Below are positions 1-11,215 of a DNA stretch of 64,000 nt, piece after piece. Both the position numbers and the translations under genes were made by a program. Below the pieces are notes generated by a model that ran no database searches, was not told the DNA's origin, and saw only the letters and a list, made by a program, of their open reading frames with translations. Each line of letters starts with the position of its first letter. The first letter of the stretch is position 1. The stretch comes from Reyranella sp. CPCC 100927 (GTDB lineage: Bacteria > Pseudomonadota > Alphaproteobacteria > Reyranellales > Reyranellaceae): the NCBI RefSeq assembly GCF_007859315.1, contig NZ_VOHA01000021.1:1-64000 (forward strand), written 5' to 3'.

Positions 1-2
1 TG

Positions 3-2621
<2,619 letters not shown>

Positions 2622-2627
2622 GGAGTG

Positions 2628-2651
2628 CCTTCCCCCGTCCGCGGGGGAAGG
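2628..2651. repeat. Short hairpin between infB and rbfA
   Basis: Nine-base arms CCTTCCCCC and GGGGGAAGG face each other across a 6-base loop. No T-run follows, so it is not a typical terminator. It resembles the other CTCTCC/GGAGAG palindromes in this window and may be a degenerate member of that family, or an mRNA-stabilising stem between the two genes. Confidence 0.6.
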
Positions 2652-2669
2652 CAGGTAAGGAACGAGGCC

Positions 2670-3116
2670 ATGTCCCGCCCCCGCCGCACCGAGCGGGCCC
2701 GCGGCGGCGACTCTGCCGCCGGGCGCACCAAGACGCCGCGCCAGCTGCGCGTCGGCGAGGAACTACGTCATGTGCTCGCCGCGGTTCTGGAACGCGGCGA
2801 CATGCGCGACCCGGATCTGCGCGGGGCCTCCATCACCGTCACCGAAGTCGATGTCAGCCCCGACCTGCGACGCGCCACGGCGTTCGTGGTGCCGTTGGGT
2901 GGTGCGGATCGCGAGCGTTTGATGGCGGCGTTGCGGCGGGCGGCGCCTTACTTCCGCGCCCAGGTGGCGCAGCGCGTGGAACTGCGGAATGCGCCCGATT
3001 TCAGTTTCGAGTTCGACCGTAGCTTCGATCATGCGCATCGCATCGGCGAGCTGCTGAACTCGCCGGATGTGGCGCGTGACCTCGAGCCATCGGACGAGGC
3101 AGAGCGCAAGGAGTGA
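2670..3116 (+). CDS. rbfA: 30S ribosome-binding factor A
   Basis: RbfA binds the 30S subunit late in maturation and helps 16S rRNA 5'-end processing. The ATG at 2670 is chosen over an upstream GTG at 2625 because it has a purine-rich ribosome site (AAGGAACGAG) and gives MSRPRRTERARGG, a normal basic N-terminus. The 148-residue product carries the KH-like fold core, with TVTEVDVSPDLRRATAFV followed by the typical LRRAAPYFRAQVAQRVELR and the FEFDRSFDHAHRI stretch near the C-terminus. Position directly after infB supports the call. A 430-bp spacer and an unrelated gene separate it from truB, which usually follows directly. Confidence 0.96.
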   Translation: MSRPRRTERARGGDSAAGRTKTPRQLRVGEELRHVLAAVLERGDMRDPDLRGASITVTEVDVSPDLRRATAFVVPLGGADRERLMAALRRAAPYFRAQVAQRVELRNAPDFSFEFDRSFDHAHRIGELLNSPDVARDLEPSDEAERKE

Positions 3117-3547
3117 CGGCGGGACTGCCAGCTTTCATCGCCAATCTTCGGGTCGATGAGACGCTGTTTGATCGCGGCGAAGCCAGCGTCACCTCGACCG
3201 CATCCTTGATCGGGTCCTCTACGAGAAGCCGGCTTTTCGGGCAGCCTGATTTTCCGGACCGGCATTTACCTCAGCGCTGATCAGAGCTTGGCGGTTACGT
3301 CGTCGACGGGTGCTCGCTCGGCGCGCGAGGGCCTGCACACGCGACGCGGCGCTCTGCATCGAAGCGCAAGAATAATAGCTGCACGCAGGCGCGAGCACTC
3401 CGAGATCGGAAACGTCGAGACAAGTTTTTAGCCCGGAACCGGTTGTGTCTGCGTGCTGTGTGTGGTCGGCGACAAGCCGTTCCGTAGAATGAGTCGCATT
3501 GTGAGGCACGAGCCCGCAGTCGATTTGCACGTACGGAGGGACGCGCC
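3117..3547. other. Non-coding stretch after rbfA; no recognisable gene
   Basis: This 430-bp gap holds only short open frames on both strands, none with a recognised domain or a good ribosome site. Parts are less GC-rich than the neighbouring genes (for example around 3365-3385 and 3420-3430). No tRNA, terminator with a T-run or clear repeat was seen. With the unknown gene that follows, it looks like the edge of an insertion in the usual rbfA-truB junction. It should also hold the promoter of the gene at 3548. Confidence 0.5.
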
Positions 3548-4864
3548 ATGGCGGTGGGATTCGAATTCCAATCTCCGACGTTGAAGATCTACCGGATCAC
3601 CCGCAAACAGGAAATCGACCTGTGCCGACTCCAGGCGGCCGAGGATTGGGTCGAGCTGAAACGACAAGCGGAAGCGATCACGGCGAAGCCGTCATTTTTC
3701 AGCAAGAGCGTCGTCCTTTCACGTTCAGCCGGCTGGTACGCGGTGCCGGATGGTGACGACGTCGAGTTCGTCGTCACGCATGTACCCATCGCCGGCGATG
3801 GCGCCGTCCACTTGGGCACGACCATGACGAACCTCGAGGCGACGATCGATGAGATCGAGACTCTGTTCACCATCAACGCGCGCAGGACGAACTGCCCGTG
3901 GGTCGTCCGCTCGGATGCGCCGGCGCTTTTTGGCCAATATCCGCCCTTTCTTCTGAAATGGGACATGCCCAACAGGACGGAAGTCATCGGCTTTCCGCAG
4001 ATCACGGGTGGGATCGCCCTTGAGAAGCTGCGGAAGGTCTTCAAGATACTGGCCCAAAATACGGAGGCTTCGGACATCTTTCTGGGTGTGGAGAAGGCTC
4101 CCTACGTCAAGCTGCTGGACAGCATCTCCAACACTTTCGAGGCAAAGAAGACGCCAGATCCGAAGTGGCCCGATCATGTGCCGTCCAGAGAGATGCGCAG
4201 CCTCGTGAGCCTTATTGGCGCCTATCTCCATCGCGGTGCGAGCAATTCCGGCCAAGGTCTCGGCGCTGTCAAGCAACTGTGGTTCATCATGTCGCGGACG
4301 GACTTCGGCGCCCTGTTCCGGCAGCTGCCCGACGACGAGCGGCAGCGCTACCAACAGGCGCCTCGCGACTGGGTCGACTATATCTGCGCGACCGTCATGC
4401 CCGCCATCAACCCGGCGGCCTACACCCCCGCCATGAATCCCGACGGCTGGCTCATCGACCGCCTCATCACCGACTACAAGGAATTACAGGGGGACCAACG
4501 GGTCCAGATCGAGATCACCCGGCGGGACTGGTTGACCGCCATGACAAACGGCACGGATCTCCTGACCGCCGCCGCTCACCCCCACAGGTGGTGGAAGAGA
4601 AAAAATCTCAAGATGTACTTCGACGTCCACGGTGAGCCTCGGCTGCGTGGTTCCGGGGCGCTTGGCACCAAGATGGATGAGGTCGTGATCAGTGACCTCG
4701 TCACGGTCGACGCGCCGATCTTCGAGTTCCGCGCCCCCGGCGTCGGCGCCAACGTCATGCCTCACAGTGCCTGGAGCGCCTACGCCATCAAGGCCTATCG
4801 GTTCTTGAGTGCGTGCAATGTGGTCGACAAAAAAACACCCGTCGATGGGGCGGGCCCGTGGTGA
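3548..4864 (+). CDS. Protein of unknown function inserted between rbfA and truB
   Basis: A 438-residue protein that I do not recognise. It starts at an ATG behind a GGAGGG ribosome site. There is no signal peptide or membrane segment. Visible features are a mixed alpha/beta sequence with many aromatic residues, a segment RTDFGALFRQLPDDERQRY (about 256-275), and a C-terminal part PHSAWSAYAIKAYRFLS. It ends 43 bp before truB. Housekeeping function is unlikely given its placement inside a conserved translation cluster; a horizontally acquired gene, perhaps an effector or enzyme of an accessory system, is an inference. Codon use is slightly less GC-biased than in its neighbours. Confidence 0.75.
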   Translation: MAVGFEFQSPTLKIYRITRKQEIDLCRLQAAEDWVELKRQAEAITAKPSFFSKSVVLSRSAGWYAVPDGDDVEFVVTHVPIAGDGAVHLGTTMTNLEATIDEIETLFTINARRTNCPWVVRSDAPALFGQYPPFLLKWDMPNRTEVIGFPQITGGIALEKLRKVFKILAQNTEASDIFLGVEKAPYVKLLDSISNTFEAKKTPDPKWPDHVPSREMRSLVSLIGAYLHRGASNSGQGLGAVKQLWFIMSRTDFGALFRQLPDDERQRYQQAPRDWVDYICATVMPAINPAAYTPAMNPDGWLIDRLITDYKELQGDQRVQIEITRRDWLTAMTNGTDLLTAAAHPHRWWKRKNLKMYFDVHGEPRLRGSGALGTKMDEVVISDLVTVDAPIFEFRAPGVGANVMPHSAWSAYAIKAYRFLSACNVVDKKTPVDGAGPW

Positions 4865-4907
4865 TGATCACTTCCGGCTCACGCCTCGTTCCTGTAGAAG
4901 CCCCCGC

Positions 4908-5915
4908 ATGGCCAAGCGGCGCGGGAATAAGATCGATGGCTGGCTCGCTCTCGACAAGCCACTGGGACTGAGTTCGGCTCAGGCCGTAGCGCGGGTACGC
5001 CGCCTGTTCGGCGCTGCCAAGGTGGGCCATGGCGGCACGCTCGATCCGCTGGCCAGCGGCGTGTTGCCCATCGCGCTCGGCGAAGCCACCAAGACCGTGG
5101 CCTGGGTGATGGATGGGGCCAAGGAGTACCGGTTCACCATCCGCTGGGGGATCGCCACGGCGACCGACGACGCCGAGGGCGACGTTGTCGCCACCTCCGA
5201 CGTGCGCCCTTCCGATGCGGCCCTGGTCGCGGTCCTGGACCGCTTTCGCGGACGGATCGAACAGCGTCCGCCGGCATTTTCCGCTCTCAAAGTGGCTGGC
5301 CAGCGGGCCTACGCCCTGGCGCGTGGCGGGGCCGAGGTCGAACTGGCCCCGCGCCAAGTGGAAATTCACGACATACAGTTTCTCGAGGGAACTGACGATT
5401 CGCCGATCTTGTGGGTACGCTGCGGCAAGGGCACCTATATCCGGTCGCTGGCACGCGATATTGCCCAGGCCCTGGGGACGGTGGGACATGTCGCCACGCT
5501 GCGGCGGACGGCCTGCGGGCCCTTCCATGAGACCGAGGCCGTGTCACTGGACACGCTGATCGCGGCGGCCGGCGATGCGGCGGGAAATGTTCTTTCCCCA
5601 CCGGTGGATTTGGGGCATACATCCGCGCTCTTCGGGTACCTGCGGCCCGTTGTGACCGCGCTGGACGACATCCCGGCGCTGGCCTTGACGGATCGCGAAG
5701 CACAGCGGCTTTCCCAGGGAATGGCCGTGAAGCTGCCCGAGGAAGGCGGCCGCCCAGCGGCGCCGATTGGGACGATGTCGCCCGCCGAAGGATCGGCCGG
5801 ACCTGCCACGGACGCCAGCAAGGGCGTCGTGCGGGCCATGGCAGGGAACAGGCTGGTGGCAATCGCTCGGATCGACGCGGGGCTGGTCCGGCCAGTGCGC
5901 GTCCTCAACCTTTGA
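4908..5915 (+). CDS. truB: tRNA pseudouridine-55 synthase
   Basis: TruB converts U55 in the T-loop of most tRNAs to pseudouridine. The ATG at 4908 gives [18 protein letters not shown], the standard TruB opening; in-frame upstream codons overlap the preceding gene. The catalytic region [22 protein letters not shown] contains the nucleophilic Asp. [15 protein letters not shown] is also conserved. The 335-residue protein has a low-complexity Pro/Ala/Gly insertion (about residues 280-310) inside the C-terminal PUA-like part before the final VRVLNL. rpsO starts 14 bp downstream, so the two are probably co-transcribed. Confidence 0.97.
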   Translation: MAKRRGNKIDGWLALDKPLGLSSAQAVARVRRLFGAAKVGHGGTLDPLASGVLPIALGEATKTVAWVMDGAKEYRFTIRWGIATATDDAEGDVVATSDVRPSDAALVAVLDRFRGRIEQRPPAFSALKVAGQRAYALARGGAEVELAPRQVEIHDIQFLEGTDDSPILWVRCGKGTYIRSLARDIAQALGTVGHVATLRRTACGPFHETEAVSLDTLIAAAGDAAGNVLSPPVDLGHTSALFGYLRPVVTALDDIPALALTDREAQRLSQGMAVKLPEEGGRPAAPIGTMSPAEGSAGPATDASKGVVRAMAGNRLVAIARIDAGLVRPVRVLNL

Positions 5916-5929
5916 TCCGGGAGTCCCCG

Positions 5930-6199
5930 ATGTCGATTACGGCTGAAAAGAAGACTGAGATCGTCAAGCAATACGCCGTCAAGGACGGCGATACCGGCTC
6001 GCCCGAAGTGCAGGTGGCCCTGCTGAGCGAGCGGATCAACAACCTCACCGAGCACTTCAAGGGCCACACGAAGGATCATCATTCGCGGCGCGGCCTGCTC
6101 AAGATGGTCAGCCAGCGCCGCCGGCTCCTGGACTATCTGAAGTCCAGGGACCACAAGCGGTACGAGGGTCTGATCGATCGCCTCGGCCTGCGTCGCTAG
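5930..6199 (+). CDS. rpsO: 30S ribosomal protein S15
   Basis: S15 binds the 16S rRNA central domain early in 30S assembly and, in well-studied bacteria, represses its own translation. The 89-residue length is standard, and [32 protein letters not shown] and the C-terminal RRRLLDYLK are characteristic. The ATG at 5930 has a GGGAG ribosome site; a TTG six codons upstream is not needed. A terminator follows at once, and pnp lies 209 bp downstream, the usual rpsO-pnp pairing. Confidence 0.98.
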   Translation: MSITAEKKTEIVKQYAVKDGDTGSPEVQVALLSERINNLTEHFKGHTKDHHSRRGLLKMVSQRRRLLDYLKSRDHKRYEGLIDRLGLRR

Positions 6200-6205
6200 G
6201 AAACT

Positions 6206-6233
6206 AGGCCCCGTCCTCACGGCGGGGCCTTTT
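6206..6233 (+). terminator. Intrinsic terminator after rpsO
   Basis: An 8-bp stem (AGGCCCCG paired with CGGGGCCT) with a short loop is followed by TTTT. It sits 7 bp after the rpsO stop codon. It probably ends or attenuates transcription between rpsO and pnp. The rest of the 209-bp gap (to 6408) would then be the pnp leader, in which I see no clear open frame. Confidence 0.85.
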
Positions 6234-6408
6234 CGCGTCGGCAAGGCCGATTCCCCGAGGAAACGGTCGGCACTGCCGGCATTGTCAGCGCAACCGATGG
6301 GATGCGGGCGAGAGCGAATCATCCTGTCGGTCCCGGTTTCGCATGGGGCGGAGCCGGGCGGTCGGCGTCGCGGGGGCGTCCGGCCGGTAGGGAAAGGAAG
6401 AGAAGAAG

Positions 6409-8568
6409 ATGTTTGACGTATACAGGAAGGAACTCGATTGGGCCGGACGCAAGCTGGTCCTCGAAACGGGCAAGATCGCCCGCCAGGCCGATGGCGCCGT
6501 GATGGCGCATCTGGGCGGCACCAGCGTGCTGGCGGCCGTGGTGGCCGCCAAGGAACCGCGGCCCGGCATCGATTTTTTCCCTCTCACGGTGAACTACCAG
6601 GAGAAGGCGTTTGCCGCCGGCAAGATCCCCGGCGGCTTCTTCAAGCGCGAGGGCCGGCCCAGCGAAAAGGAAGTCCTGGTCTCGCGTCTGATCGACCGGC
6701 CGATCCGGCCGCTGTTCCATGAGACGTTCCGCAACGAGACCCTGGTCGTGGTCACCGTGCTGTCGCACGACATGGAGAACGATCCCGATATCGTGTCGCT
6801 GATCGCCGCTTCGGCCGCGCTCACCATCAGCGGCATCCCGTTCCTGGGTCCGATCGGCGCCGCGCGCGTCGGCCGCATCGATGGCCAGTACGTGATCAAC
6901 CCGACCCTCACGCAGGTCGAGCAGAGCGATCTCGACCTGGTCGTCGCCGGCACCAAGGAAGGCGTGCTGATGGTCGAGTCGGAGGCCAAGGAACTGCCCG
7001 AGGACGTGATGCTGGGCGCCGTCATGGCCGGCCATCGCTCGTTCCAGCCGGTGATCGACGCCATCATCCAGCTCGCCGAGCATTGCGCCAAGGAGCCGTG
7101 GCCGCTCAGCGAGCCGTCGGCCGATGCCAAACGCGTCGCCGAGAAGCTGAAGACCGACCTGCGCTCGGGCCTCGCCGATGCCTATCGCGAGGTGAAGAAG
7201 CAGGCACGCCAGGACAAGGTCGCCGCCGTGAAGGCGCAGGCCAAGACCCTGTTCGCCGAGGATGCGCCGGCACTGGCCGCGCTGGGCGAGCAGTTCGGCA
7301 ACCTCGAGGCCGACGTGGTGCGCAACGCCATCCTCGACACCGGCCATCGCATCGACGGTCGCGACACCAAGACGGTGCGTCCCATCGTGGCCGAAGTCGG
7401 CATCCTGCCGCGCGCGCATGGCTCGTCGCTGTTCACCCGCGGCGAGACCCAGGCCCTGGTTGTCGCCACGCTCGGCACCGGCCAGGACGAGCAGATCATC
7501 GATGCGCTCGAGGGCGAGTACCGCGAGCACTTCATGCTGCACTACAACTTCCCACCCTACTCGGTCGGCGAAGTGCGGCGCATGGGCTCGCCCGGCCGCC
7601 GGGAGATCGGCCACGGCAAGCTCGCCTGGCGCGCCATCCGGCCGATGCTGCCGCCCAAGGAGAAGTTCCCCTACACGGTGCGTGTCGTGTCGGAGATCAC
7701 CGAGAGCAACGGCAGCTCGTCGATGGCCTCGGTGTGCGGCGCTTCGCTGTCGCTGATGGACGCCGGCGTGCCGCTGTCGCGGCCGGTGGCGGGCATCGCC
7801 ATGGGCCTGATCAAGGAAGGCGACCGCTTCGCGGTGCTGACCGACATCCTGGGTGACGAGGACCACCTCGGCGACATGGACTTCAAGGTCGCCGGCACCG
7901 ACAACGGTGTCACCGCCCTGCAGATGGACATCAAGATCACCTCGATCACCGAGGAGATCATGAAGGTGGCGCTGGCCCAGGCGCGTGAAGGCCGCCTGCA
8001 CATCCTGGGCGAGATGGCCAAGGGCATCGGCGGCGCCCGCGAGAGCGTCAGCCAGAACGCGCCGCGCATCACCGTGATCAACATCCCCAAGGACAAGATC
8101 CGTGAAGTGATCGGCACCGGCGGCAAGGTGATCCGCGAGATCGTCGAGCAGACCGGCGCCAAGATCGACATCGAGGACGACGGCACGGTGAAGGTGGCGG
8201 CGGTCGACGCCAAGGCCGGCCAGGCCGCCATCGACTGGATCAAGGGCATCGTCGCCGAACCCGAGGTCGGCACGGTCTACAACGGCAAGGTCGTGAAGAT
8301 CGTCGAGTTCGGCGCCTTCGTGAACTTCCTCGGCACCCGCGATGGGCTGGTGCATATCAGCGAGATCGCACCGCGGCGCATCGCCAAGGTCAGCGACGTG
8401 CTGAAGGAAGGCGACCAGGTCAAGGTCAAGGTGCTGGGCGTCGACGACCGCGGCAAGGTCAAGCTGTCGATGAAGGTCGTCGATCAGCAGACCGGCGCCG
8501 ACCTCCCGCGCGAGCCCCGGCCGCCGCGCGACGGCGTCGATCCGGCCAGCGCGCCCCAGCCGGTCTGA
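6409..8568 (+). CDS. pnp: Polyribonucleotide nucleotidyltransferase (PNPase)
   Basis: PNPase degrades RNA 3' to 5' by phosphorolysis and is a core of the RNA degradosome. The 719-residue protein shows the two RNase PH-like domains ([22 protein letters not shown] in the first; [10 protein letters not shown] and [17 protein letters not shown] in the second) linked by a helical domain, then a KH domain ([20 protein letters not shown]) and an S1 domain ([14 protein letters not shown]). The ATG has a GAAGAGAAGA purine-rich ribosome site. Length and order match the family. A strong palindromic terminator follows. Confidence 0.98.
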   Translation: MFDVYRKELDWAGRKLVLETGKIARQADGAVMAHLGGTSVLAAVVAAKEPRPGIDFFPLTVNYQEKAFAAGKIPGGFFKREGRPSEKEVLVSRLIDRPIRPLFHETFRNETLVVVTVLSHDMENDPDIVSLIAASAALTISGIPFLGPIGAARVGRIDGQYVINPTLTQVEQSDLDLVVAGTKEGVLMVESEAKELPEDVMLGAVMAGHRSFQPVIDAIIQLAEHCAKEPWPLSEPSADAKRVAEKLKTDLRSGLADAYREVKKQARQDKVAAVKAQAKTLFAEDAPALAALGEQFGNLEADVVRNAILDTGHRIDGRDTKTVRPIVAEVGILPRAHGSSLFTRGETQALVVATLGTGQDEQIIDALEGEYREHFMLHYNFPPYSVGEVRRMGSPGRREIGHGKLAWRAIRPMLPPKEKFPYTVRVVSEITESNGSSSMASVCGASLSLMDAGVPLSRPVAGIAMGLIKEGDRFAVLTDILGDEDHLGDMDFKVAGTDNGVTALQMDIKITSITEEIMKVALAQAREGRLHILGEMAKGIGGARESVSQNAPRITVINIPKDKIREVIGTGGKVIREIVEQTGAKIDIEDDGTVKVAAVDAKAGQAAIDWIKGIVAEPEVGTVYNGKVVKIVEFGAFVNFLGTRDGLVHISEIAPRRIAKVSDVLKEGDQVKVKVLGVDDRGKVKLSMKVVDQQTGADLPREPRPPRDGVDPASAPQPV

Positions 8569-8590
8569 CGGCAGGGCGACAAACCAAACA

Positions 8591-8621
8591 AACGGCGGCC
8601 GATCGGCCGCCGTTTTCTTTT
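8591..8621 (+). terminator. Perfect-palindrome terminator after pnp
   Basis: Bases 8591-8614 form a perfect 24-base inverted repeat: a 10-bp stem AACGGCGGCC with a GATC loop. TTTTCTTTT runs out of the 3' arm. It lies 22 bp after the pnp stop. Because A-rich sequence also precedes the 5' arm it could work on both strands. Confidence 0.92.
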
Positions 8622-8623
8622 CA

Positions 8624-8649
8624 CCTCTCCCGCAAGCTTACAGGAGAGG
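8624..8649. repeat. Degenerate CCTCTCC/GGAGAGG palindrome
   Basis: Seven-base arms CCTCTCC and GGAGAGG flank CGCAAGCTTACA. It resembles the dispersed palindromes at 17.3 kb and elsewhere in this window, but has no partner unit. It lies directly after the pnp terminator. Confidence 0.55.
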
Positions 8650-8653
8650 AACC

Positions 8654-8677
8654 ATGAAAGCGCTTAAGGGAATCTAA
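8654..8677 (+). other. Possible 7-codon leader frame upstream of cysK
   Basis: ATG at 8654 follows AGGAGAGGAACC, a strong ribosome-site match, and reads MKALKGI before TAA. It lies 80 bp before the cysteine synthase start, with a perfect 16-base palindrome (8692-8707) in between. A translated leader that couples to downstream expression is possible. Equally, the ribosome-site match may simply come from the repeat arm GGAGAGG. It has no Cys codon, so a classical cysteine attenuator is not indicated. Confidence 0.25.
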
Positions 8678-8691
8678 TCCGCGCCCTGCTT

Positions 8692-8707
8692 GAACGGCCG
8701 GCCGTTC
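8692..8707. repeat. Perfect 16-base palindrome before cysteine synthase
   Basis: GAACGGCC is followed directly by its own reverse complement, giving a perfect palindrome 50 bp upstream of the cysteine synthase start. It could be a regulator site or part of a stem. No known consensus was recognised. Confidence 0.4.
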
Positions 8708-8757
8708 TGTCTTACGTCATCGATATGTGAAATGACCTGAACGTGAGGGGAACCGCC

Positions 8758-9747
8758 ATGGCCGCAGCCCAGAACTCCGCGCCAGCTATCGAGTCCAAGC
8801 CGGAGTTTCGCGGCAAGATCTACGACAGCATCGTCGATACGATCGGTGCCACGCCGTTGGTGCGGCTCGGCAAGTTCGCCGCCAAGCACGAGGTTACCGC
8901 CGAGATCCTGGCCAAGCTGGAATTCTTCAATCCGCTGGCGTCGGTGAAGGACCGTATCGGGCTGGCGATGATCGAGGCGGCGGAAAAAGCCGGCCGCATC
9001 ACGCCAGGCAAATCGACCCTGGTGGAGCCAACGTCGGGCAACACCGGCATCGGGTTGGCCTTCGTCGCCGCCGCCAAGGGTTATCGGCTGATCCTCACCA
9101 TGCCGGAGTCGATGTCCATCGAACGGCGCAAGATGCTGCGCTTCCTGGGTGCCGAGCTGGAACTGACGCCACGCGAGAAGGGCATGCGCGGCTCGATCGC
9201 GCGCGCCGAGGAGCTGCTGGCCACCATTCCCGACAGCTTCATGCCGCAGCAGTTCCGCAACAGCGCCAATCCCGAAATCCACCGGCGCACCACGGCGGAG
9301 GAGATCTGGCAGGACACCGGCGGCAAGCTCGACATCTTCATCTCTGGCGTCGGCACCGGCGGCACCATCACCGGTGTCGGCGAGGTGCTGAAGCCGCGCC
9401 TGCCGAACCTCAAGGTTTACGCTGTCGAGCCGGAAGACAGTGCCGTGCTGTCGGGCGGCAATCCCGGGCCGCACCCGATCCAGGGCATCGGCGCCGGCTT
9501 CGTGCCTGACATCCTCAACCGCGGCGTGATCGATGGCATCCTGCGCGTTGCGAACAGCTCGGCTTTCACCGTGTCGCGCGAGGTGGCGGCCCTGGAAGGA
9601 TTGCCCGTCGGCATCTCCTCCGGTGCAGCGATCGCAGCGGCGTTGGAACTGGCCCAGAAACCCGAGAACGCCGGCAAGCGCATCGTCGTGATCGTGCCGT
9701 CCTTCGCCGAGCGCTACCTGTCGACTTCGTTGTTCGACGGGTATTGA
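8758..9747 (+). CDS. cysK: Cysteine synthase (O-acetylserine sulfhydrylase), PLP enzyme
   Basis: The enzyme makes L-cysteine from O-acetylserine and sulfide. The ATG at 8758 has a GAGGGG ribosome site; an in-frame GTG five codons earlier overlaps that site. The 329-residue protein has the PLP lysine in SVKDR (Lys64), the substrate loop TSGNTG, the phosphate-binding glycine loop [10 protein letters not shown], and the C-terminal [10 protein letters not shown] typical of CysK. A CysM-type or cystathionine beta-synthase-like role cannot be fully excluded, but no extra domains are present. It stands alone, with repeats on its 3' side. Confidence 0.93.
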   Translation: MAAAQNSAPAIESKPEFRGKIYDSIVDTIGATPLVRLGKFAAKHEVTAEILAKLEFFNPLASVKDRIGLAMIEAAEKAGRITPGKSTLVEPTSGNTGIGLAFVAAAKGYRLILTMPESMSIERRKMLRFLGAELELTPREKGMRGSIARAEELLATIPDSFMPQQFRNSANPEIHRRTTAEEIWQDTGGKLDIFISGVGTGGTITGVGEVLKPRLPNLKVYAVEPEDSAVLSGGNPGPHPIQGIGAGFVPDILNRGVIDGILRVANSSAFTVSREVAALEGLPVGISSGAAIAAALELAQKPENAGKRIVVIVPSFAERYLSTSLFDGY

Positions 9748-9752
9748 TTTAA

Positions 9753-9940
9753 CCCTCTCCGCCCACGACGTGGGGGGAGAGGGAGGGGCCCATCGCGTCA
9801 GCGATGGGAGGGTGAGGTGGGTGTTGAAGACGAACCGGGCGTTTCCAGTGAGATCGCGTTCGGGGCCAGCGCCCACCTCACCCTCCCATGCCTTCGGCAT
9901 GGGCCTCTCCCTCTCCCCCTCGCCGCGCGGGCGGAGAGGG
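9753..9940. repeat. Large two-armed palindromic repeat element
   Basis: Outer arms CCCTCTCCGCC and GGCGGAGAGGG (11 bp) enclose a second inverted pair: CCCATCGC..GCGATGGGAGGGTGAGGTGGG on the left and CCCACCTCACCCTCCCATGCC..GGCATGGG on the right. The whole 188-bp stretch lies between cysteine synthase and the MoeB-like gene and can fold into one long cruciform. Related elements occur at 17.27-17.41 kb and 52.30-52.46 kb. It looks like a REP/BIME-type intergenic repeat. Confidence 0.85.
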
Positions 9941-9948
9941 CTAAGAAC

Positions 9949-10782
9949 ATGAACCTCGATTTCACCGAGGCCGAGCTCCACCGCTACGCGCGGCACATCA
10001 TCCTGCCCGAGATCGGCGGCACGGGGCAGGCGAAGCTGCGCGCGGCGCGCGTGCTGGTGGTGGGTGCCGGGGGACTGGGCGCGCCGCTGCTGCAGTATCT
10101 TGCCGCGGCGGGTGTCGGCACCATCGGCGTCATCGATCACGATACGGTGTCGTTGTCCAACCTGCAGCGGCAGGTGATCCATCGTACGGCCGACGTCGGT
10201 GTTGCGAAGGTCACGAGTGCCCAGCGGGCCCTGGCCGAGATCAATCCCGAAGTGCACGTGGTGGCGCATCAGGTGCGCCTGTCTCCGGGCAATGCGCTGG
10301 CGCTGGTGGCCGACTACGACGTGATCGCCGACGGCTCGGACAATTTCGCCACCCGCTATCTCCTCACCGACGCCTGCTTCCTGGCCAAGCGGACGTTGGT
10401 CGCCGCCGCCATCCTGCGCTTCGAGGGGCAACTTTCCACGTACAAGCCGCATCTGGGCGCACCGTATCCGTGCTACCGCTGTGTCTTCCCCGAACCGCCG
10501 CCGCCCGACGCGGTGCCGAGTTGCGCGGCAGCGGGCGTGCTGGGCGCCATGGCCGGCACCATCGGCACGTGGCAGGCGACCGAAGTGGTGAAGGAGATCC
10601 TCGGCATCGGCGAATCGCTTGCCGGCAAGCTGCTGCTGTACGATGCGCTGGATGCACGCGTCGAGCGTCTGACCGTGGCGCGGCGCGCTGATTGCCCGCT
10701 GTGCGGCACGAAGCCTGCCATCACCGCGCTCGATTCGCCTATGGCGCAGGCCAGCTACGCGGAGGCCTACTGTGGCGACTGA
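9949..10782 (+). CDS. MoeB/ThiF/HesA-family adenylyltransferase
   Basis: This family activates the C-terminus of a ubiquitin-like sulfur carrier (MoaD or ThiS) by adenylation, in molybdopterin or thiamine synthesis. The 277-residue protein starts at ATG 9949, right after the repeat. It shows the nucleotide-binding loop GAGGLGAP, the IDHDTVSLSNLQRQ segment and DGSDNFATRYLLTDA. The structural zinc site is intact, with Cys175/Cys178 (YPCYRC) and Cys249/Cys252 (CPLC). It has no C-terminal rhodanese domain. MoeB is the best guess since a molybdenum enzyme is encoded near the window end, but ThiF is possible. The next gene overlaps its 3' end. Confidence 0.88.
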   Translation: MNLDFTEAELHRYARHIILPEIGGTGQAKLRAARVLVVGAGGLGAPLLQYLAAAGVGTIGVIDHDTVSLSNLQRQVIHRTADVGVAKVTSAQRALAEINPEVHVVAHQVRLSPGNALALVADYDVIADGSDNFATRYLLTDACFLAKRTLVAAAILRFEGQLSTYKPHLGAPYPCYRCVFPEPPPPDAVPSCAAAGVLGAMAGTIGTWQATEVVKEILGIGESLAGKLLLYDALDARVERLTVARRADCPLCGTKPAITALDSPMAQASYAEAYCGD

Positions 10783-11212
10783 CGCACCGGCGCTGTCGAT
10801 CATCGCGCTGTCGGGCGACTACGAGCGGGTGCACTACGCGCTGGCCATGGCCAGTGCCGCCAGCGCCATCGGTCGCCATGTGACCCTGTTCTTCACCCAG
10901 GGTGCGCTGCGTGCGCTGACGCATGATGCTCAGGGCCAGCCGGGATGGCGAAGCCTGCCGGCCGATCCACTCGCGCAAGCCAAGCGTGGCGAGGAGACTG
11001 ACACCCGGTTCAAGGAGCGTGGCGTCGGCGACTTCGAGACGTTGCTGTCGGCTTGCGTTGAGCTGAGGGTACGCGTCATCGTCTGTGAGATGGGCTTGCG
11101 GGCGCAAGGCATCGATTCCGCGGCCCTGCGCCGCGATGTGCCGCACGAGATTGCCGGCATCGTCACACTGCTCGATGCGACACCACCGGGTGCGCAGATC
11201 GTGACGCTGTAG
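10772..11212 (+). CDS. DsrE-family sulfur-relay-like protein
   Basis: DsrE-family proteins bind or pass on sulfur through a conserved cysteine, or form small oligomers of unknown role. The 146-residue protein starts at GTG 10772 inside the last codons of the MoeB-like gene (11-bp overlap), which implies translational coupling. Features are the opening ALSGDYERVHYALAMA, the FFTQGALRAL strand-helix, and cysteines in LLSACVELRVRVIVCEMGL. The second is placed like the DsrE active cysteine. Coupling to a sulfur-carrier-activating enzyme suggests a sulfur-transfer role; that is inference. Confidence 0.85.
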   Translation: MATDAPALSIIALSGDYERVHYALAMASAASAIGRHVTLFFTQGALRALTHDAQGQPGWRSLPADPLAQAKRGEETDTRFKERGVGDFETLLSACVELRVRVIVCEMGLRAQGIDSAALRRDVPHEIAGIVTLLDATPPGAQIVTL

Positions 11213-11215
11213 ATC

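Noticed and set aside
6319-8355. Long antisense open frame over pnp (678 codons)
   Set aside because: It has no domain; it exists because pnp is GC-rich. PNPase on the plus strand is certain.
9753-9940. Palindromes as a CRISPR array or phage attachment site
   Set aside because: The units are inverted, not regular direct repeats with spacers, and no cas or integrase gene is present.
8674-10803. Antisense frame of 709 codons over cysteine synthase and the MoeB-like gene
   Set aside because: It runs across two recognised genes and a repeat element and has low-complexity His/Arg/Asp composition typical of shadows.
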